Source: TMED23 sp964566055
GTDB taxonomy: Bacteria > Pseudomonadota > Alphaproteobacteria > Rhodospirillales > UBA2165
Direction of reading: 5' to 3'
DNA: 64,000 bases
Assembly (NCBI GenBank): GCA_964566055.1
Contig: CAZMHI010000004.1
Location: forward strand, 56,393 to 120,392
Below the pieces are notes generated by a model. The model was not told the origin of the DNA and made no database searches. It was given only the letters and a program-made list of their open reading frames with translations. Positions 26,337 to 34,992 of this stretch are shown piece by piece. How positions within the stretch are numbered: position 1 is the first letter of the stretch; each line of letters opens with the position of its first letter. The position numbers and the translations under genes were made by a program.

Positions 26337-27337
26337 ATAAATCCCTCGACACCAAAAAGTTAGAACTGGTTTGTCCAGCCGGCACTCCTGCGTCTTTAAG
26401 GGCTGCCGTTGATGCCGGGGCAGATACTGTTTATTTGGGTTTCAGAGACGAAACCAATGCACGCAATTTTCCGGGCCTTAATTTTAGCCGCAAGGAACTC
26501 AGTGACGGTGTCGCTTATGCTCATGACCATGGCGCCAAAGTGCTAGTGGCGATCAATACGTTTCCCGAGGCCGGTAACCCTGGACCCTGGTACGAAGCTG
26601 TGCATGATGCGGAGTTGTGCGGCGCCGATGCGGTTATTCTGGCCGATATAGGCTTGCTGGCTTATGCGGCTGAAAACCATCCTAAGCTGCGGCGGCATTT
26701 GTCAGTGCAGGCGTCGGCCTCCAACGCCGAAGCCATCCGCTTTTATGTCCGGGAGATCGCAGTTAAGCGCGTTGTCCTGCCGCGAGTGCTGACCGTGGAG
26801 GAAATTGCCGCCCTTAATAAAGATATTCCGGTTGAGACCGAAGTGTTCGTTTTCGGCGGGCTTTGCGTCATGGCCGAAGGGCGTTGCTCACTGTCATCCT
26901 ATGTCACCGGCCAGTCACCCAATATGAACGGCGTTTGTTCACCAGCAAGCCATGTGCGCTATGAAGAAGTTGGCGATCAACTGGTCTCAAAGCTCGGTGA
27001 CTTTACCATCAATTCATTCGGTGAGGATGAGGCGGCGGGTTATCCCACACTCTGCAAAGGCCGTTTTTCAGTCGAAGGCAGCGTCTCTTATTTGTTTGAG
27101 GACCCAACCTCACTTAATGCCATCACGATGCTGGATGCCCTGATGAAAGCCGGTGTCACAGCGCTCAAGATCGAAGGCCGCCAGCGGGGCCGCGCCTATG
27201 TCAGCCAAGTTGTCAGCGCCTTTCGCCAGGCCGTTGATGCGGCTGCTCGTGGCGAAGCCATGCCTGATCTTGATATGAGCCTGCTCACCGAAGGTGGTCA
27301 GGAAACGGCGGGCGCCTATCAAAAGACGTGGCGCTAG
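26333..27337 (+). CDS. ubiU: UbiU, U32-family O2-independent ring hydroxylase subunit
   Basis: 334 residues of the U32 peptidase-like family. The N-terminal LELVCPAGTPASLRAAVDAGADTVYLGF and a cysteine set VMAEGRCSLSSY, GVCSPASH and YPTLCKGRF give four Cys for a 4Fe-4S cluster. In E. coli UbiU and UbiV form a heterodimer that hydroxylates ubiquinone precursors with prephenate instead of O2. Starts inside the end of ubiT (4-bp ATGA overlap) and is followed by ubiV after 10 bp. Confidence 0.93.
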   Translation: MNKSLDTKKLELVCPAGTPASLRAAVDAGADTVYLGFRDETNARNFPGLNFSRKELSDGVAYAHDHGAKVLVAINTFPEAGNPGPWYEAVHDAELCGADAVILADIGLLAYAAENHPKLRRHLSVQASASNAEAIRFYVREIAVKRVVLPRVLTVEEIAALNKDIPVETEVFVFGGLCVMAEGRCSLSSYVTGQSPNMNGVCSPASHVRYEEVGDQLVSKLGDFTINSFGEDEAAGYPTLCKGRFSVEGSVSYLFEDPTSLNAITMLDALMKAGVTALKIEGRQRGRAYVSQVVSAFRQAVDAAARGEAMPDLDMSLLTEGGQETAGAYQKTWR

Positions 27338-27347
27338 GACTGAGATT

Positions 27348-28244
27348 ATGAAACCACAACTCACTCTTGGTCCGCTTCTGTTTAATTGGCCCGCTGAGCG
27401 CTGGCGGGATTTCTATTTTGAAATCGCTGATGAAGCACCGGTCGACACCGTCTATCTCGGCGAAGTGGTCTGTTCCAAACGGCTGCCGTTTTATGCGGAG
27501 TTTATCCCGGAAGTGGCCGAGCGATTAAGTGCTGCAGGTAAAGATGTGATTTTCTCCAGCCTCGCTTTGGTAATGAATAACCGGGAGCTCGCTGGCGTAA
27601 GCGAACTTGCCGAACAAGCTGACGGTATCGTTGAAGCCAATGATCTATCTGCGATCTCGTATTTGAGCGATAAAACTCACATCGTTGGTCCCTATATTAG
27701 TACCTATAACGAAGGCACGGCCTCGTATTTCGCTGAACGCGGAGCGACACGAATTGTGCTGCCGCCGGAACTTGCCGCCTCGACAATTAGTGAGCTTGCC
27801 AAAGTAAATGTTGAGTTGGAGGTTCAGGTGTTTGGCCGGCTACCTTTGGCGATTTCAGCCCGCTGTTATCACGCCCGTTCGCGCAATCTCCATAAAGACA
27901 ATTGCCAATTCGTCTGTGGCGAAGATTTGGACGGCATGGAATTATCAACCGTCGACGGTCAGGAATTTCTCGCGGTTAACGGCACCCAGACATTATCGCA
28001 CCGCTATTGTAATTTAGCCCGCGAGCTTTCAACCCTGATTGATCTCGGCGTCAGCCATTTCCGGCTCTCACCTCAGGCGATTGATATGGTGGCCGTGGCT
28101 CAATGTTTTCGAGATCAACTCGACGGTGAACTCGAGGCCGAGGAGGTGATTGCCCGGCTATCAGAATTGGCCTCAGGCGTGACTTTCGCTGATGGCTTTT
28201 TCCATGGGCAGGCCGGTGTCGACTGGACTCCGGCTGAAGTTTAA
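27348..28244 (+). CDS. ubiV: UbiV, U32-family partner of UbiU
   Basis: 298 residues, start ATG 27348 (the reading from 27294 overlaps ubiU). TLGPLLFNWPAERWRDFYFEIA, DTVYLGEVVCSKR and the Cys-rich ARCYHARSRNLHKDNCQFVC supply four cysteines for the partner 4Fe-4S cluster. With ubiT and ubiU it allows ubiquinone synthesis without oxygen, which matches the anaerobic benzoyl-CoA genes elsewhere in the window. Confidence 0.92.
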   Translation: MKPQLTLGPLLFNWPAERWRDFYFEIADEAPVDTVYLGEVVCSKRLPFYAEFIPEVAERLSAAGKDVIFSSLALVMNNRELAGVSELAEQADGIVEANDLSAISYLSDKTHIVGPYISTYNEGTASYFAERGATRIVLPPELAASTISELAKVNVELEVQVFGRLPLAISARCYHARSRNLHKDNCQFVCGEDLDGMELSTVDGQEFLAVNGTQTLSHRYCNLARELSTLIDLGVSHFRLSPQAIDMVAVAQCFRDQLDGELEAEEVIARLSELASGVTFADGFFHGQAGVDWTPAEV

Positions 28245-28250
28245 ATCGTA

Positions 28251-29453
28251 ATGTCTTCCACGCCCTTTCACATTATGGCCAAGCCCATCGGGCCGGAGTG
28301 TAATCTCGATTGTTCATATTGCTACTACACGGAAAAAGCCGCGCTCTATCCGCCGCGCACCCAATTTCGCATGAGTAATGAAGTGCTGGAGACATACGTC
28401 AAAGACTATATCGAGGCGAGCCCGTTACCGGAAATAACATTTTATTGGCAGGGCGGCGAGCCGACCCTGCTGGGGCTGGATTTTTTTAATCGTGTTGTCG
28501 AGCTGCAACAGAAATACTTGCCGGAAAACCAGACCATCACCAACTCTCTGCAAACAAACGGCACGCTTATTGACGACGCCTGGGTCGAATTTCTTGCTGA
28601 AAATAAATTCTTAGTCGGTATCAGCATTGACGGTCCGGCGCGGCTGCATGACCGTTTCCGCCTTGGTAAGAACAGTGAGAAATCCTTCGCCAAGGTCGAG
28701 CGGGCCATCAAAATGCTGCAGGCGGGCGGCGTTGACTATAATACCCTGACCACGGTGCATCGGCGCAACCATCGTTTTGGCTCCGAGGTTTACCGCTATC
28801 TGCGCGACCTCGGCGTTGAGTTTATGCAGTTCATCCCAATTGTTGAACGCCGCCGCCCCGATGGTGAATTGGCCGGCCCGCCTGAGCTCGAACCGCAAAA
28901 CGATAAAACCAAGGTGACCGAATGGAGTGTTCCGCCATTAGGGTATGCGGAATTCCTGACAGCGGTTTTTGACGTCTGGCGCAAAAGCGATATCGGCAAA
29001 ATCTTTGTCCAGCCCTTTGATGTGCATCTCGGCCTTCGGATGGGGGAACCCTCGACGCTTTGCATCAATGCGCGCTCCTGCGGTCAGGGGCTGGCTTTAG
29101 AGCATAATGGCGATCTTTATGCCTGCGACCATTATGTCTACTCAACTCACCTTCTTGGCAATATTACAGAAACACCGATGCTGGAGCTTGCCACGGCGGC
29201 CCGGCAACGCGACTTTGGTGAAGATAAATACAATAATCTGCCAGCCGAATGTGTTTCTTGCCGGTTCCTAAGTTATTGCGGCGGTGGCTGTCCCAAGCAC
29301 CGCTTTATGCCGTCTAAAAGCGGCGACTTTGATTTGAACTATTTTTGCCCGTCCTACATCAAGATCGCCGAGCATGTCGAGCCCGCCATGTCCGAGATGG
29401 CTAACCTGTTGCGTCAGGGCCAATCTCCGGCGCGTATTATGGAGAAGAGGTGA
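28251..29453 (+). CDS. Radical SAM/SPASM protein, anaerobic sulfatase maturase-like
   Basis: 400 residues. The radical SAM cluster is C17-x3-C21-x2-C24 (CNLDCSYCYY) after FHIMAKPIGPE, the start seen in anaerobic sulfatase-maturating enzymes; FYWQGGEPTLLGLDFF follows. The C-terminal SPASM region has CINARSCGQGLALEHNGDLYACDHY and CVSCRFLSYCGGGCPKHR, for two more clusters. Such enzymes oxidise a Cys or Ser of a sulfatase to formylglycine, but no sulfatase lies nearby, so another peptide substrate is possible. It begins 6 bp after ubiV, so it is likely in the same operon. Confidence 0.85.
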   Translation: MSSTPFHIMAKPIGPECNLDCSYCYYTEKAALYPPRTQFRMSNEVLETYVKDYIEASPLPEITFYWQGGEPTLLGLDFFNRVVELQQKYLPENQTITNSLQTNGTLIDDAWVEFLAENKFLVGISIDGPARLHDRFRLGKNSEKSFAKVERAIKMLQAGGVDYNTLTTVHRRNHRFGSEVYRYLRDLGVEFMQFIPIVERRRPDGELAGPPELEPQNDKTKVTEWSVPPLGYAEFLTAVFDVWRKSDIGKIFVQPFDVHLGLRMGEPSTLCINARSCGQGLALEHNGDLYACDHYVYSTHLLGNITETPMLELATAARQRDFGEDKYNNLPAECVSCRFLSYCGGGCPKHRFMPSKSGDFDLNYFCPSYIKIAEHVEPAMSEMANLLRQGQSPARIMEKR

Positions 29454-29459
29454 GGGGGG

Positions 29460-29840
29460 TTAGTTTTTACTGAATAGCCAATTTTCAGCTTCCTCAACGG
29501 TTGGTAACATTTTTACCTCGGTAACATATTTTTTCATTTCTGCGACGAACAATTCTCCAAATTCTATTGCGTTCTCGTATTGGCCGGGCACCAACGCCAA
29601 CCGAAATTTGTTCTTGGTTCGATCATAGACGGAAAGGTGAACTGCCAAAGCCTTCAACTCGTCCTCTGTAGCGACGATTTCTTCAACCAGACGCCAGTCC
29701 GAAAGCGCATGCAGCAGCCTCTCCCACCGTGGATCGGAAGGAAGTTGCAAATGGAAATCCATCATTTCTTGATACGTAATAACTCCCGTATGCACAGCAG
29801 TTGCATAAGTGTCCGTATTCCAAACGGCTTTTATTGGCAT
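29460..29840 (-). CDS. Hypothetical protein, STAS-like
   Basis: 126 residues without a confident family. A short start IKAVWNTDTYATAVHTGVITYQEMMDFHLQL and the ending VEEAENWLFSKN recall the small SpoIIAA/STAS-like protein at 17350-17802. It is convergent with the radical SAM gene, 6 bp apart. Function unknown. Confidence 0.55.
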   Translation of the reverse strand: MPIKAVWNTDTYATAVHTGVITYQEMMDFHLQLPSDPRWERLLHALSDWRLVEEIVATEDELKALAVHLSVYDRTKNKFRLALVPGQYENAIEFGELFVAEMKKYVTEVKMLPTVEEAENWLFSKN

Positions 29841-29902
29841 TTAGTGGCACCCCCATATTGACGAGCTGATTATTAGGTTCTTTTTATTGCCTGACCAAGT
29901 AT

Positions 29903-30289
29903 CTACTTCTTATGCCTTAGTCTCAAGATGTTAGAAGTGGTGAGGGTTGAACTTGATTGGTCCGAAAGATTTGCCAAAATGGTTTCTACGACACCATCCA
30001 AATTCTCCATAACCTCGTTGTTCCAAAATCGGAGCACCTGGTAGCCCTGTGATTCTAACCAAACAGTACGCTGATCATCATATAATTTTTGAACAGCATG
30101 CTGCCCCCCATCGACTTCAATAATTAATCGGGCTTTATGGCAGATGAAATCGACAACATATTTTTTCATCGGCGCCTGACGCCTGAACATATAGCCATCC
30201 ATCTGTCGCAAACGTAAGTGATACCAAAGCCGATATTCAGCTTCGGTCATGTTCTGGCGTAATTTTTTAGCGAATTTTCGTTGGTTCAT
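29903..30289 (-). CDS. DUF559 (VSR-like) endonuclease domain protein
   Basis: 128 residues with the DUF559 pattern: LRQNMTEAEYRLWYHLRLRQ, FRRQAPMKKYVVDFICHKARLIIEVDGGQH, and VLRFWNNEVMENLDGVVE. The D...ExD-like residues resemble the VSR/restriction-endonuclease fold. These proteins are common as solitary genes near repeats and mobile sequences; activity is not established. A REP-like inverted repeat is just upstream (30298-30443). Confidence 0.85.
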   Translation of the reverse strand: MNQRKFAKKLRQNMTEAEYRLWYHLRLRQMDGYMFRRQAPMKKYVVDFICHKARLIIEVDGGQHAVQKLYDDQRTVWLESQGYQVLRFWNNEVMENLDGVVETILANLSDQSSSTLTTSNILRLRHKK

Positions 30290-30297
30290 TTTTCAGC

Positions 30298-30443
30298 ACC
30301 CCTACCCAACCCTCCCCCATCAAGGGGGAGGACTTTGAGTGCTTATGGCGGCGCTAGAGGGCCTTTTTCGTAGATTGATCCTGGAAATAAAATTAACAAT
30401 CCATTTTCCTCCCCCTTGATGGGGGAGGATCAAGGTGGGGGTG
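30298..30443. repeat. REP-like inverted-repeat element
   Basis: Two hairpins with identical 8-bp stems CCTCCCCC/GGGGGAGG (30311-30331 and 30408-30428) sit head-to-head around about 75 bp of unique sequence. The outer flanks also match as inverted sequence (CACCCCTACCCAA against TTGGGTGGGGGTG-like bases to 30443). Twin hairpins of this kind are typical REP/BIME or MITE-like elements. Lies between the DUF559 gene and the small membrane protein. Confidence 0.75.
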
Positions 30444-30543
30444 ACTTCCTATCAGACATTTAATCTTTGGCTGAAATTATCAAATAAGTTACCCTTTTAG
30501 GGCGTGTATGGAAAACTGTTGGTTTCGGTATTGAAAGAAAAAA

Positions 30544-30936
30544 TTGTCTAGAATAATTGTAATCTTAATTGGTTTCTCACTTTCGTCATACGGATCATAT
30601 TTCAACTTTAAAGCCGGAAATGATGAGGGAGGCTGGATACTTCTCGCAGTAGCTTTTTGTTTTGTTTTCTTTGGAGGGCTTAATTATTGGTTTTCTAATC
30701 GAGAATTTCCATTCCTGAAAAAAGCAGGATCAGTCATAAGCAAATTCCAAGGAGAGATTGCATTGCTCTTATGTGGGGTTTGCATTCTAGTTTTCGGATG
30801 GAAATCATTTTTTGAAAGCGTGGGAACATATTTGTTGTGGAATACCGTTTTGAAGGCCTTATTTGCGGTCGCCGTTATCGCAGCTCCACTTGGCATCGTA
30901 TGGTTTGTCAAAAAATTGATTTCTAAATTGAAATAA
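30544..30936 (+). CDS. Hypothetical small membrane protein
   Basis: 130 residues from a TTG start with three to four hydrophobic segments: IVILIGFSLSSYGSYF near the start, WILLAVAFCFVFFGG, IALLLCGVCILVFGW and a final LFAVAVIAAPLGIVWF. No recognised family. The gene is AT-richer than its neighbours and follows a REP-like repeat, so it may be an accessory insertion. The start is uncertain because no strong ribosome site is visible. Confidence 0.55.
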   Translation: MSRIIVILIGFSLSSYGSYFNFKAGNDEGGWILLAVAFCFVFFGGLNYWFSNREFPFLKKAGSVISKFQGEIALLLCGVCILVFGWKSFFESVGTYLLWNTVLKALFAVAVIAAPLGIVWFVKKLISKLK

Positions 30937-30968
30937 CCCACACCAAAACCCCCTTATTTCCCCCCTTT

Positions 30969-31958
30969 CTACCCCTGAGCCAGCCACACCGTCAGAAAGA
31001 CAATCACGCCGGCGGACAGCAGGCAGGCATTAACGTAGAGCAGCAGGCCTTTCGAGATGTCTTCATGGGTGGCATCTTCTGTGCTGCCTTCATTTGCACT
31101 GCCAATCCACTCACCCTCGACCGGTTCGGCGTCATATTCGCGGGGACCGGCGAGCCGGATGTTCAAGGCACCGGCCATAGCGGCTTCGGGATAGCCGGCA
31201 TTGACTGAGATTTGTTTTTTGGCGTCGTGGCGAATGGCGAGCCAGGAGCGTTTAGCCTCATGGCGCCCCCAAACAAATGCCGCCAGACACAACAATAGTG
31301 CCGAAAACCTGGCCGGGATATAATTCGCCACATCGTCCAGCCGGGCCGCTGCCCAGCCGAACTGGAGATAGCGCTCATTCCGGTGGCCGATCATGCTGTC
31401 GGCGGTATTGAGCGCTTTATAGGCGAGGGCGCCCGGCAGACCGAATAATGCCGTCCAGAAAATCGGCGCCAGCACACCATCGGAAAAATTCTCGGATAAG
31501 GATTCAATGGCCGCCCGGGCAACGCCATGGCGGTCGAGAAATTCCGTATCCCGGCCAACGATCTGGCTGGCGGCATCACGGGCTTCGACTATTTTCTCGG
31601 CTTTAAGGGCCTTGGCGACAGCAGAGACATGCTGATAAAGACTGCGTCCGGCAATCATGGTTGAGAGTATGATCGCCTCCAAAATCCAGCCATAGGGGAT
31701 GAGCGAGAAGGCATACGTCAGGCCCCAGCCAATACCACCGGCGAGACCAACAACGACAATTACGGCGATCACGCCGTTTAGCCGCTTGGCTTTATCCTCG
31801 GCTTCTTCGGGATTGAGCTGTTTATCGAGCCGCTCAATCAGCCAGCCCATCATCTGCGCCGGGTGCGGCACAAAGCGATAGAGCGGCTTGGGATCGCCAA
31901 AAACCGCATCGATCATAAGAGCGAGCAGCAGGATCGGAAATATGGTCAAGCCAAGCAT
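30969..31958 (-). CDS. cbiB: Adenosylcobinamide-phosphate synthase (CbiB/CobD)
   Basis: 329 residues of the integral-membrane CbiB family: LMIDAVFGDPKPLYRFVPHPAQMMG at the start, then DTEFLDRHGVARAAIESLSENFSDGVLAPIFWTALFG and NTADSMIGHRNERYLQFGWAAARLDDVANYIPAR. It attaches aminopropanol phosphate to adenosylcobyric acid. It faces away from the cbi operon that starts at 32130, with 171 bp between. The insert EYDAEPVEGEWIGSAN before the last membrane helix is acidic. Start at ATG 31958. Confidence 0.93.
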   Translation of the reverse strand: MLGLTIFPILLLALMIDAVFGDPKPLYRFVPHPAQMMGWLIERLDKQLNPEEAEDKAKRLNGVIAVIVVVGLAGGIGWGLTYAFSLIPYGWILEAIILSTMIAGRSLYQHVSAVAKALKAEKIVEARDAASQIVGRDTEFLDRHGVARAAIESLSENFSDGVLAPIFWTALFGLPGALAYKALNTADSMIGHRNERYLQFGWAAARLDDVANYIPARFSALLLCLAAFVWGRHEAKRSWLAIRHDAKKQISVNAGYPEAAMAGALNIRLAGPREYDAEPVEGEWIGSANEGSTEDATHEDISKGLLLYVNACLLSAGVIVFLTVWLAQG

Positions 31959-32129
31959 GGGAAACTGGTAGCAGGGGCGTGATAAATCGTCAATTGCCAG
32001 AAGAATATGAAGAAAATTATGAAGAAAAATTTTACGTTAAATCCTTTAGCTCCGGGAATTGTTCCGCTATGATCCGGCCCGATTTAAATCTATGTAAAAA
32101 CAATAAAATTTGACCCGTTAGGAACAATA

Positions 32130-33146
32130 ATGACGACAACCGGCGTAATGATATGTGGGCATGGCAGCCGCAGTGAGGAAGCCGTTTCTCAATTCGCTAA
32201 TCTGCAGAAAAAGCTGGCCGGCCGCTTCCCGGAATACCCGGTGGAGTACGGCTTTTTGGAATTCGCCACGCCGATTATCCGGGATGGTCTGGATAGTCTT
32301 ATTGCGCAAGGCGTTGATCATATTCTGGCCGTGCCTGGAATGCTGTTTTCAGCCGGTCACGTCAAAAACGATATTGCCGCCGTGCTCAAACAGTATGAGG
32401 CTGAGCATCAGGATATTGGCCTTAAGATCGAATATGCGCGCGCGCTGGATGTCGATGCAAAGATGCTCTATGCCGCCGAAGGCCGCATTGCCGAAGCCGA
32501 AGCCGCCGCGGAAACCGAAGTTCCCCGCGAAGATACCTTGTTGATGGTGGTTGGCCGGGGAACTTCCGATCCTGATGCCAACAGTAATATCAATAAAATC
32601 TGCCGCATGCTCTGGGAAGGTATGGGCTATGGCTGGGGCGAGGTTTGTTATTCCGGTGTGACGTTCCCGCTGGTGGCACCCGGTCTGGAGCACGCAGCCC
32701 GGCTTGGCTATAAGCGCATCATAGTGTTCCCGTATTTTCTTTTCACCGGCGTGCTGGTGGGCCGGATTTACTCGATTGTCGATGAGATCGCGGCCAAGTT
32801 TCCGGAGATCGAGTTTATTAAAGCGGGCTATCTCAACGACCATGACAGCGTCATCGATACCTTTGAAGAACGCGTCCGTGGTATCATGAGCGGCGATAAC
32901 AATATGAATTGCCTGATGTGCAAATACCGGGAACAAATTGTCGGCTTCGAAGCGCATCACGGACTGCCGCAGGAAAGTCATCACCATCATGTTGAAGGCA
33001 TTGGCACAGGTGATGCCGAACCGCATTCTCACGACCACAGCCATGGTCATTCACACGATCACGACGATGATCATGGCCATGCGCCGCATCCTCACGCCGA
33101 TCACCCGCACGGACCCGGTAAGCGCAATCCTGCCGCTGCCGAATAA
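32130..33146 (+). CDS. cbiX: Sirohydrochlorin cobaltochelatase CbiX with His-rich tail
   Basis: 338 residues. The chelatase fold starts ICGHGSRSEEAV and repeats in a second half (MVVGRGTSDPDANSNI), the double-domain CbiX(L) form. A CLMCKYRE motif provides the cluster Cys pair reported for long CbiX. The C-terminus, from about residue 280, is a histidine-rich stretch (HHHH, then repeated H-S-H-D-H and HAPHPHADHPH) that could hold cobalt before insertion. First gene of the cobalamin operon; AGGAACA precedes ATG 32130. It marks the early-cobalt (anaerobic) route. Confidence 0.94.
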   Translation: MTTTGVMICGHGSRSEEAVSQFANLQKKLAGRFPEYPVEYGFLEFATPIIRDGLDSLIAQGVDHILAVPGMLFSAGHVKNDIAAVLKQYEAEHQDIGLKIEYARALDVDAKMLYAAEGRIAEAEAAAETEVPREDTLLMVVGRGTSDPDANSNINKICRMLWEGMGYGWGEVCYSGVTFPLVAPGLEHAARLGYKRIIVFPYFLFTGVLVGRIYSIVDEIAAKFPEIEFIKAGYLNDHDSVIDTFEERVRGIMSGDNNMNCLMCKYREQIVGFEAHHGLPQESHHHHVEGIGTGDAEPHSHDHSHGHSHDHDDDHGHAPHPHADHPHGPGKRNPAAAE

Positions 33147-33169
33147 ATTGACAGGGCTGGGCTAAGGCG

Positions 33170-33799
33170 ATGAGCTATCTACGCGATCCAGCCGAAATTT
33201 ACCGGGAATCCTTTGCCGCCATTGCCCGCGAGGTTGATCTCTCTGATTTTCCCGAAAGCCTGCATAAGATCGTGCTGCGGCTCGTCCATTCGATTGCTAT
33301 ACCGGAAATCACGGACGAGTTGGCTTGGGATGGAGATGTCGCGGGGGCCTCAAGTGCGGCGCTGGCAGAAGGTGCCCCGGTCATTGTTGATGCCAATATG
33401 GTGGTGGCCGGAATTATGCAGGATCGATTGCCCAAGGGTGTTGAAGTCTTATGTTCTCTCCGAGATGAAGCTGTGCCCGAATTGGCGCAGTCGCTGGCAA
33501 CGACACGTTCGGCAGCAGCTGTCGAGCTTTGGCGGCCATACTTAGACGGCGCCGTTGTCGCCATCGGTAATGCACCGACAGCTTTATTTCATCTCATCGA
33601 TATGCTGGCAGATACGGATTGTCCGCGACCGGCTGCGATTTTCGCCTTTCCAGTGGGCTTTATCGGCGCCACAGAATCCAAAGATTATCTGATTGAAAAA
33701 GATTTGGGCGTCCCCTTCATTACGCTTAAAGGCCGGAAAGGCGGTTCGGCTTTAGCCTCCGCCGCCGTTAATGCGGTGCTGCTGGAAGGTGAGGCATGA
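33170..33799 (+). CDS. cbiC: Cobalt-precorrin-8 / precorrin-8X methylmutase
   Basis: 209 residues, CbiC/CobH family: YRESFAAIAREVDLSDFPESLHKIVLRLVHSI at the start (the active His is in LVHS) and AIFAFPVGFIGATESKDYL near the end. It moves the C11 methyl to C12 to give (hydrogeno)cobyrinate. Second gene of the operon, overlapping the next by 4 bp. Confidence 0.94.
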   Translation: MSYLRDPAEIYRESFAAIAREVDLSDFPESLHKIVLRLVHSIAIPEITDELAWDGDVAGASSAALAEGAPVIVDANMVVAGIMQDRLPKGVEVLCSLRDEAVPELAQSLATTRSAAAVELWRPYLDGAVVAIGNAPTALFHLIDMLADTDCPRPAAIFAFPVGFIGATESKDYLIEKDLGVPFITLKGRKGGSALASAAVNAVLLEGEA

Positions 33800-34992
33800 G
33801 TACCTGGCTAACCATCGTTGGCATTGGCGAAGACGGTCTGGCCGGGCTGGGCTCGAACGCGCAGGAGGCGATTGAACAGGCTGATGTTTTGTTCGGTGGT
33901 GAACGGCATTTAGAATTAGTTGGTAAGAGCGGTAACATCTGGAAATCACCGCTTGAAGATAGTTTCGCCGATCTTGATGGCTATAAAGGGCAAAACGTTA
34001 CCATTGTCGCCAGCGGTGATCCGATGTGGTTCGGCATCGGCGCAACGCTCGGCCGCCGTTACGGCGCCGATGAAATTAAAGTTATTCCATCACCCTCTGC
34101 CTTTTCCCACGTCGCCGCCCGCCTGGCCTGGCCGTTAACCGATGTCGACTGCCTCACCGTGCATGGCCGGGATTTGGAGCGGGTGCGCGCTTTCTTAAGC
34201 CCGGGCGCCCGGCTGATCGTGCTGGCCAATGATGGTGAGACACCAGGACAGATCGCCGCACTTCTGATGGAAGCCGGTTTTGGCAAAAGCCCGGTGGTTG
34301 CGCTCTCGCATATTGGCGGCGAAGACGAAGCGCGCTTTGATGATCTGGCATCTGATTGGAGCCATGGCCGGGTGCCTGATCTCAATACGGTGGCAATCGA
34401 ATGTGTCGCCGATGAGGGGGCTATTGTCTACCCGCGTTCGCCAGGACTTCCAGATGAGGCTTTTCAACATGACGGCCAGTTGACCAAGCGTGAAGTCAGG
34501 GCAGTAACGCTCTCGGCTTTGGCGCCTATGCCCGGGCAGATGCTCTGGGATATCGGGGCGGGGTGTGGTTCCATCGCGATCGAATGGCTGCGCTCTTCCC
34601 GCAATACCAAAGCCTTCGCCATCGAGAAAAACATGGATCGTCTCGGTATGATCAATGCCAATGCGCTGGCCTTGGGTGTGCCCGAGCTTAAAGTCGTTTT
34701 TGGTGAAGCGCTCAATGAAATAATCGGACTACCAGCACCCGATGCGGTCTTTATCGGCGGTGGTCTGACCTCGGGCGGCTTGCTTGAATATTGCTGGCAG
34801 AACCTCAAACCCGGCGGGCGTCTGGTCGCCAACTCGGTGACCTTTGAAGGCGAACGCCGCTTGATCGAGAGCATGGAACAATGGGGTGGCGAGCTGGTTA
34901 AAATTGATATATCACGCGCCCACGACATGGGCCGCTTCACCGGCTGGCAACCGCTTAAACCTGTAACTCAACTGCGACTACTGAAATCATGA
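33796..34992 (+). CDS. cbiET: Precorrin-6Y C5,15-methyltransferase (decarboxylating), CbiET/CobL fusion
   Basis: 398 residues joining two methyltransferases. Residues about 1-200 are the CbiE tetrapyrrole methylase domain (WLTIVGIGEDGLAGL, VASGDPMWFGIGATLGRRYG). The rest is CbiT (ALAPMPGQMLWDIGAGCGSIAIEWLRSS, FIGGGLTSGGLLEYCWQNLKPGGRLVAN). The fused protein methylates C5 and C15 and removes the C12 acetate carboxyl. Overlaps cbiC and cbiL by 4 bp each, so translation is coupled. Confidence 0.93.
   Translation: MSTWLTIVGIGEDGLAGLGSNAQEAIEQADVLFGGERHLELVGKSGNIWKSPLEDSFADLDGYKGQNVTIVASGDPMWFGIGATLGRRYGADEIKVIPSPSAFSHVAARLAWPLTDVDCLTVHGRDLERVRAFLSPGARLIVLANDGETPGQIAALLMEAGFGKSPVVALSHIGGEDEARFDDLASDWSHGRVPDLNTVAIECVADEGAIVYPRSPGLPDEAFQHDGQLTKREVRAVTLSALAPMPGQMLWDIGAGCGSIAIEWLRSSRNTKAFAIEKNMDRLGMINANALALGVPELKVVFGEALNEIIGLPAPDAVFIGGGLTSGGLLEYCWQNLKPGGRLVANSVTFEGERRLIESMEQWGGELVKIDISRAHDMGRFTGWQPLKPVTQLRLLKS

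Noticed and set aside
31959..32129. Cobalamin riboswitch before cbiX
   Set aside because: The spacer is only 171 bp and I do not see the conserved B12-box core; not called.
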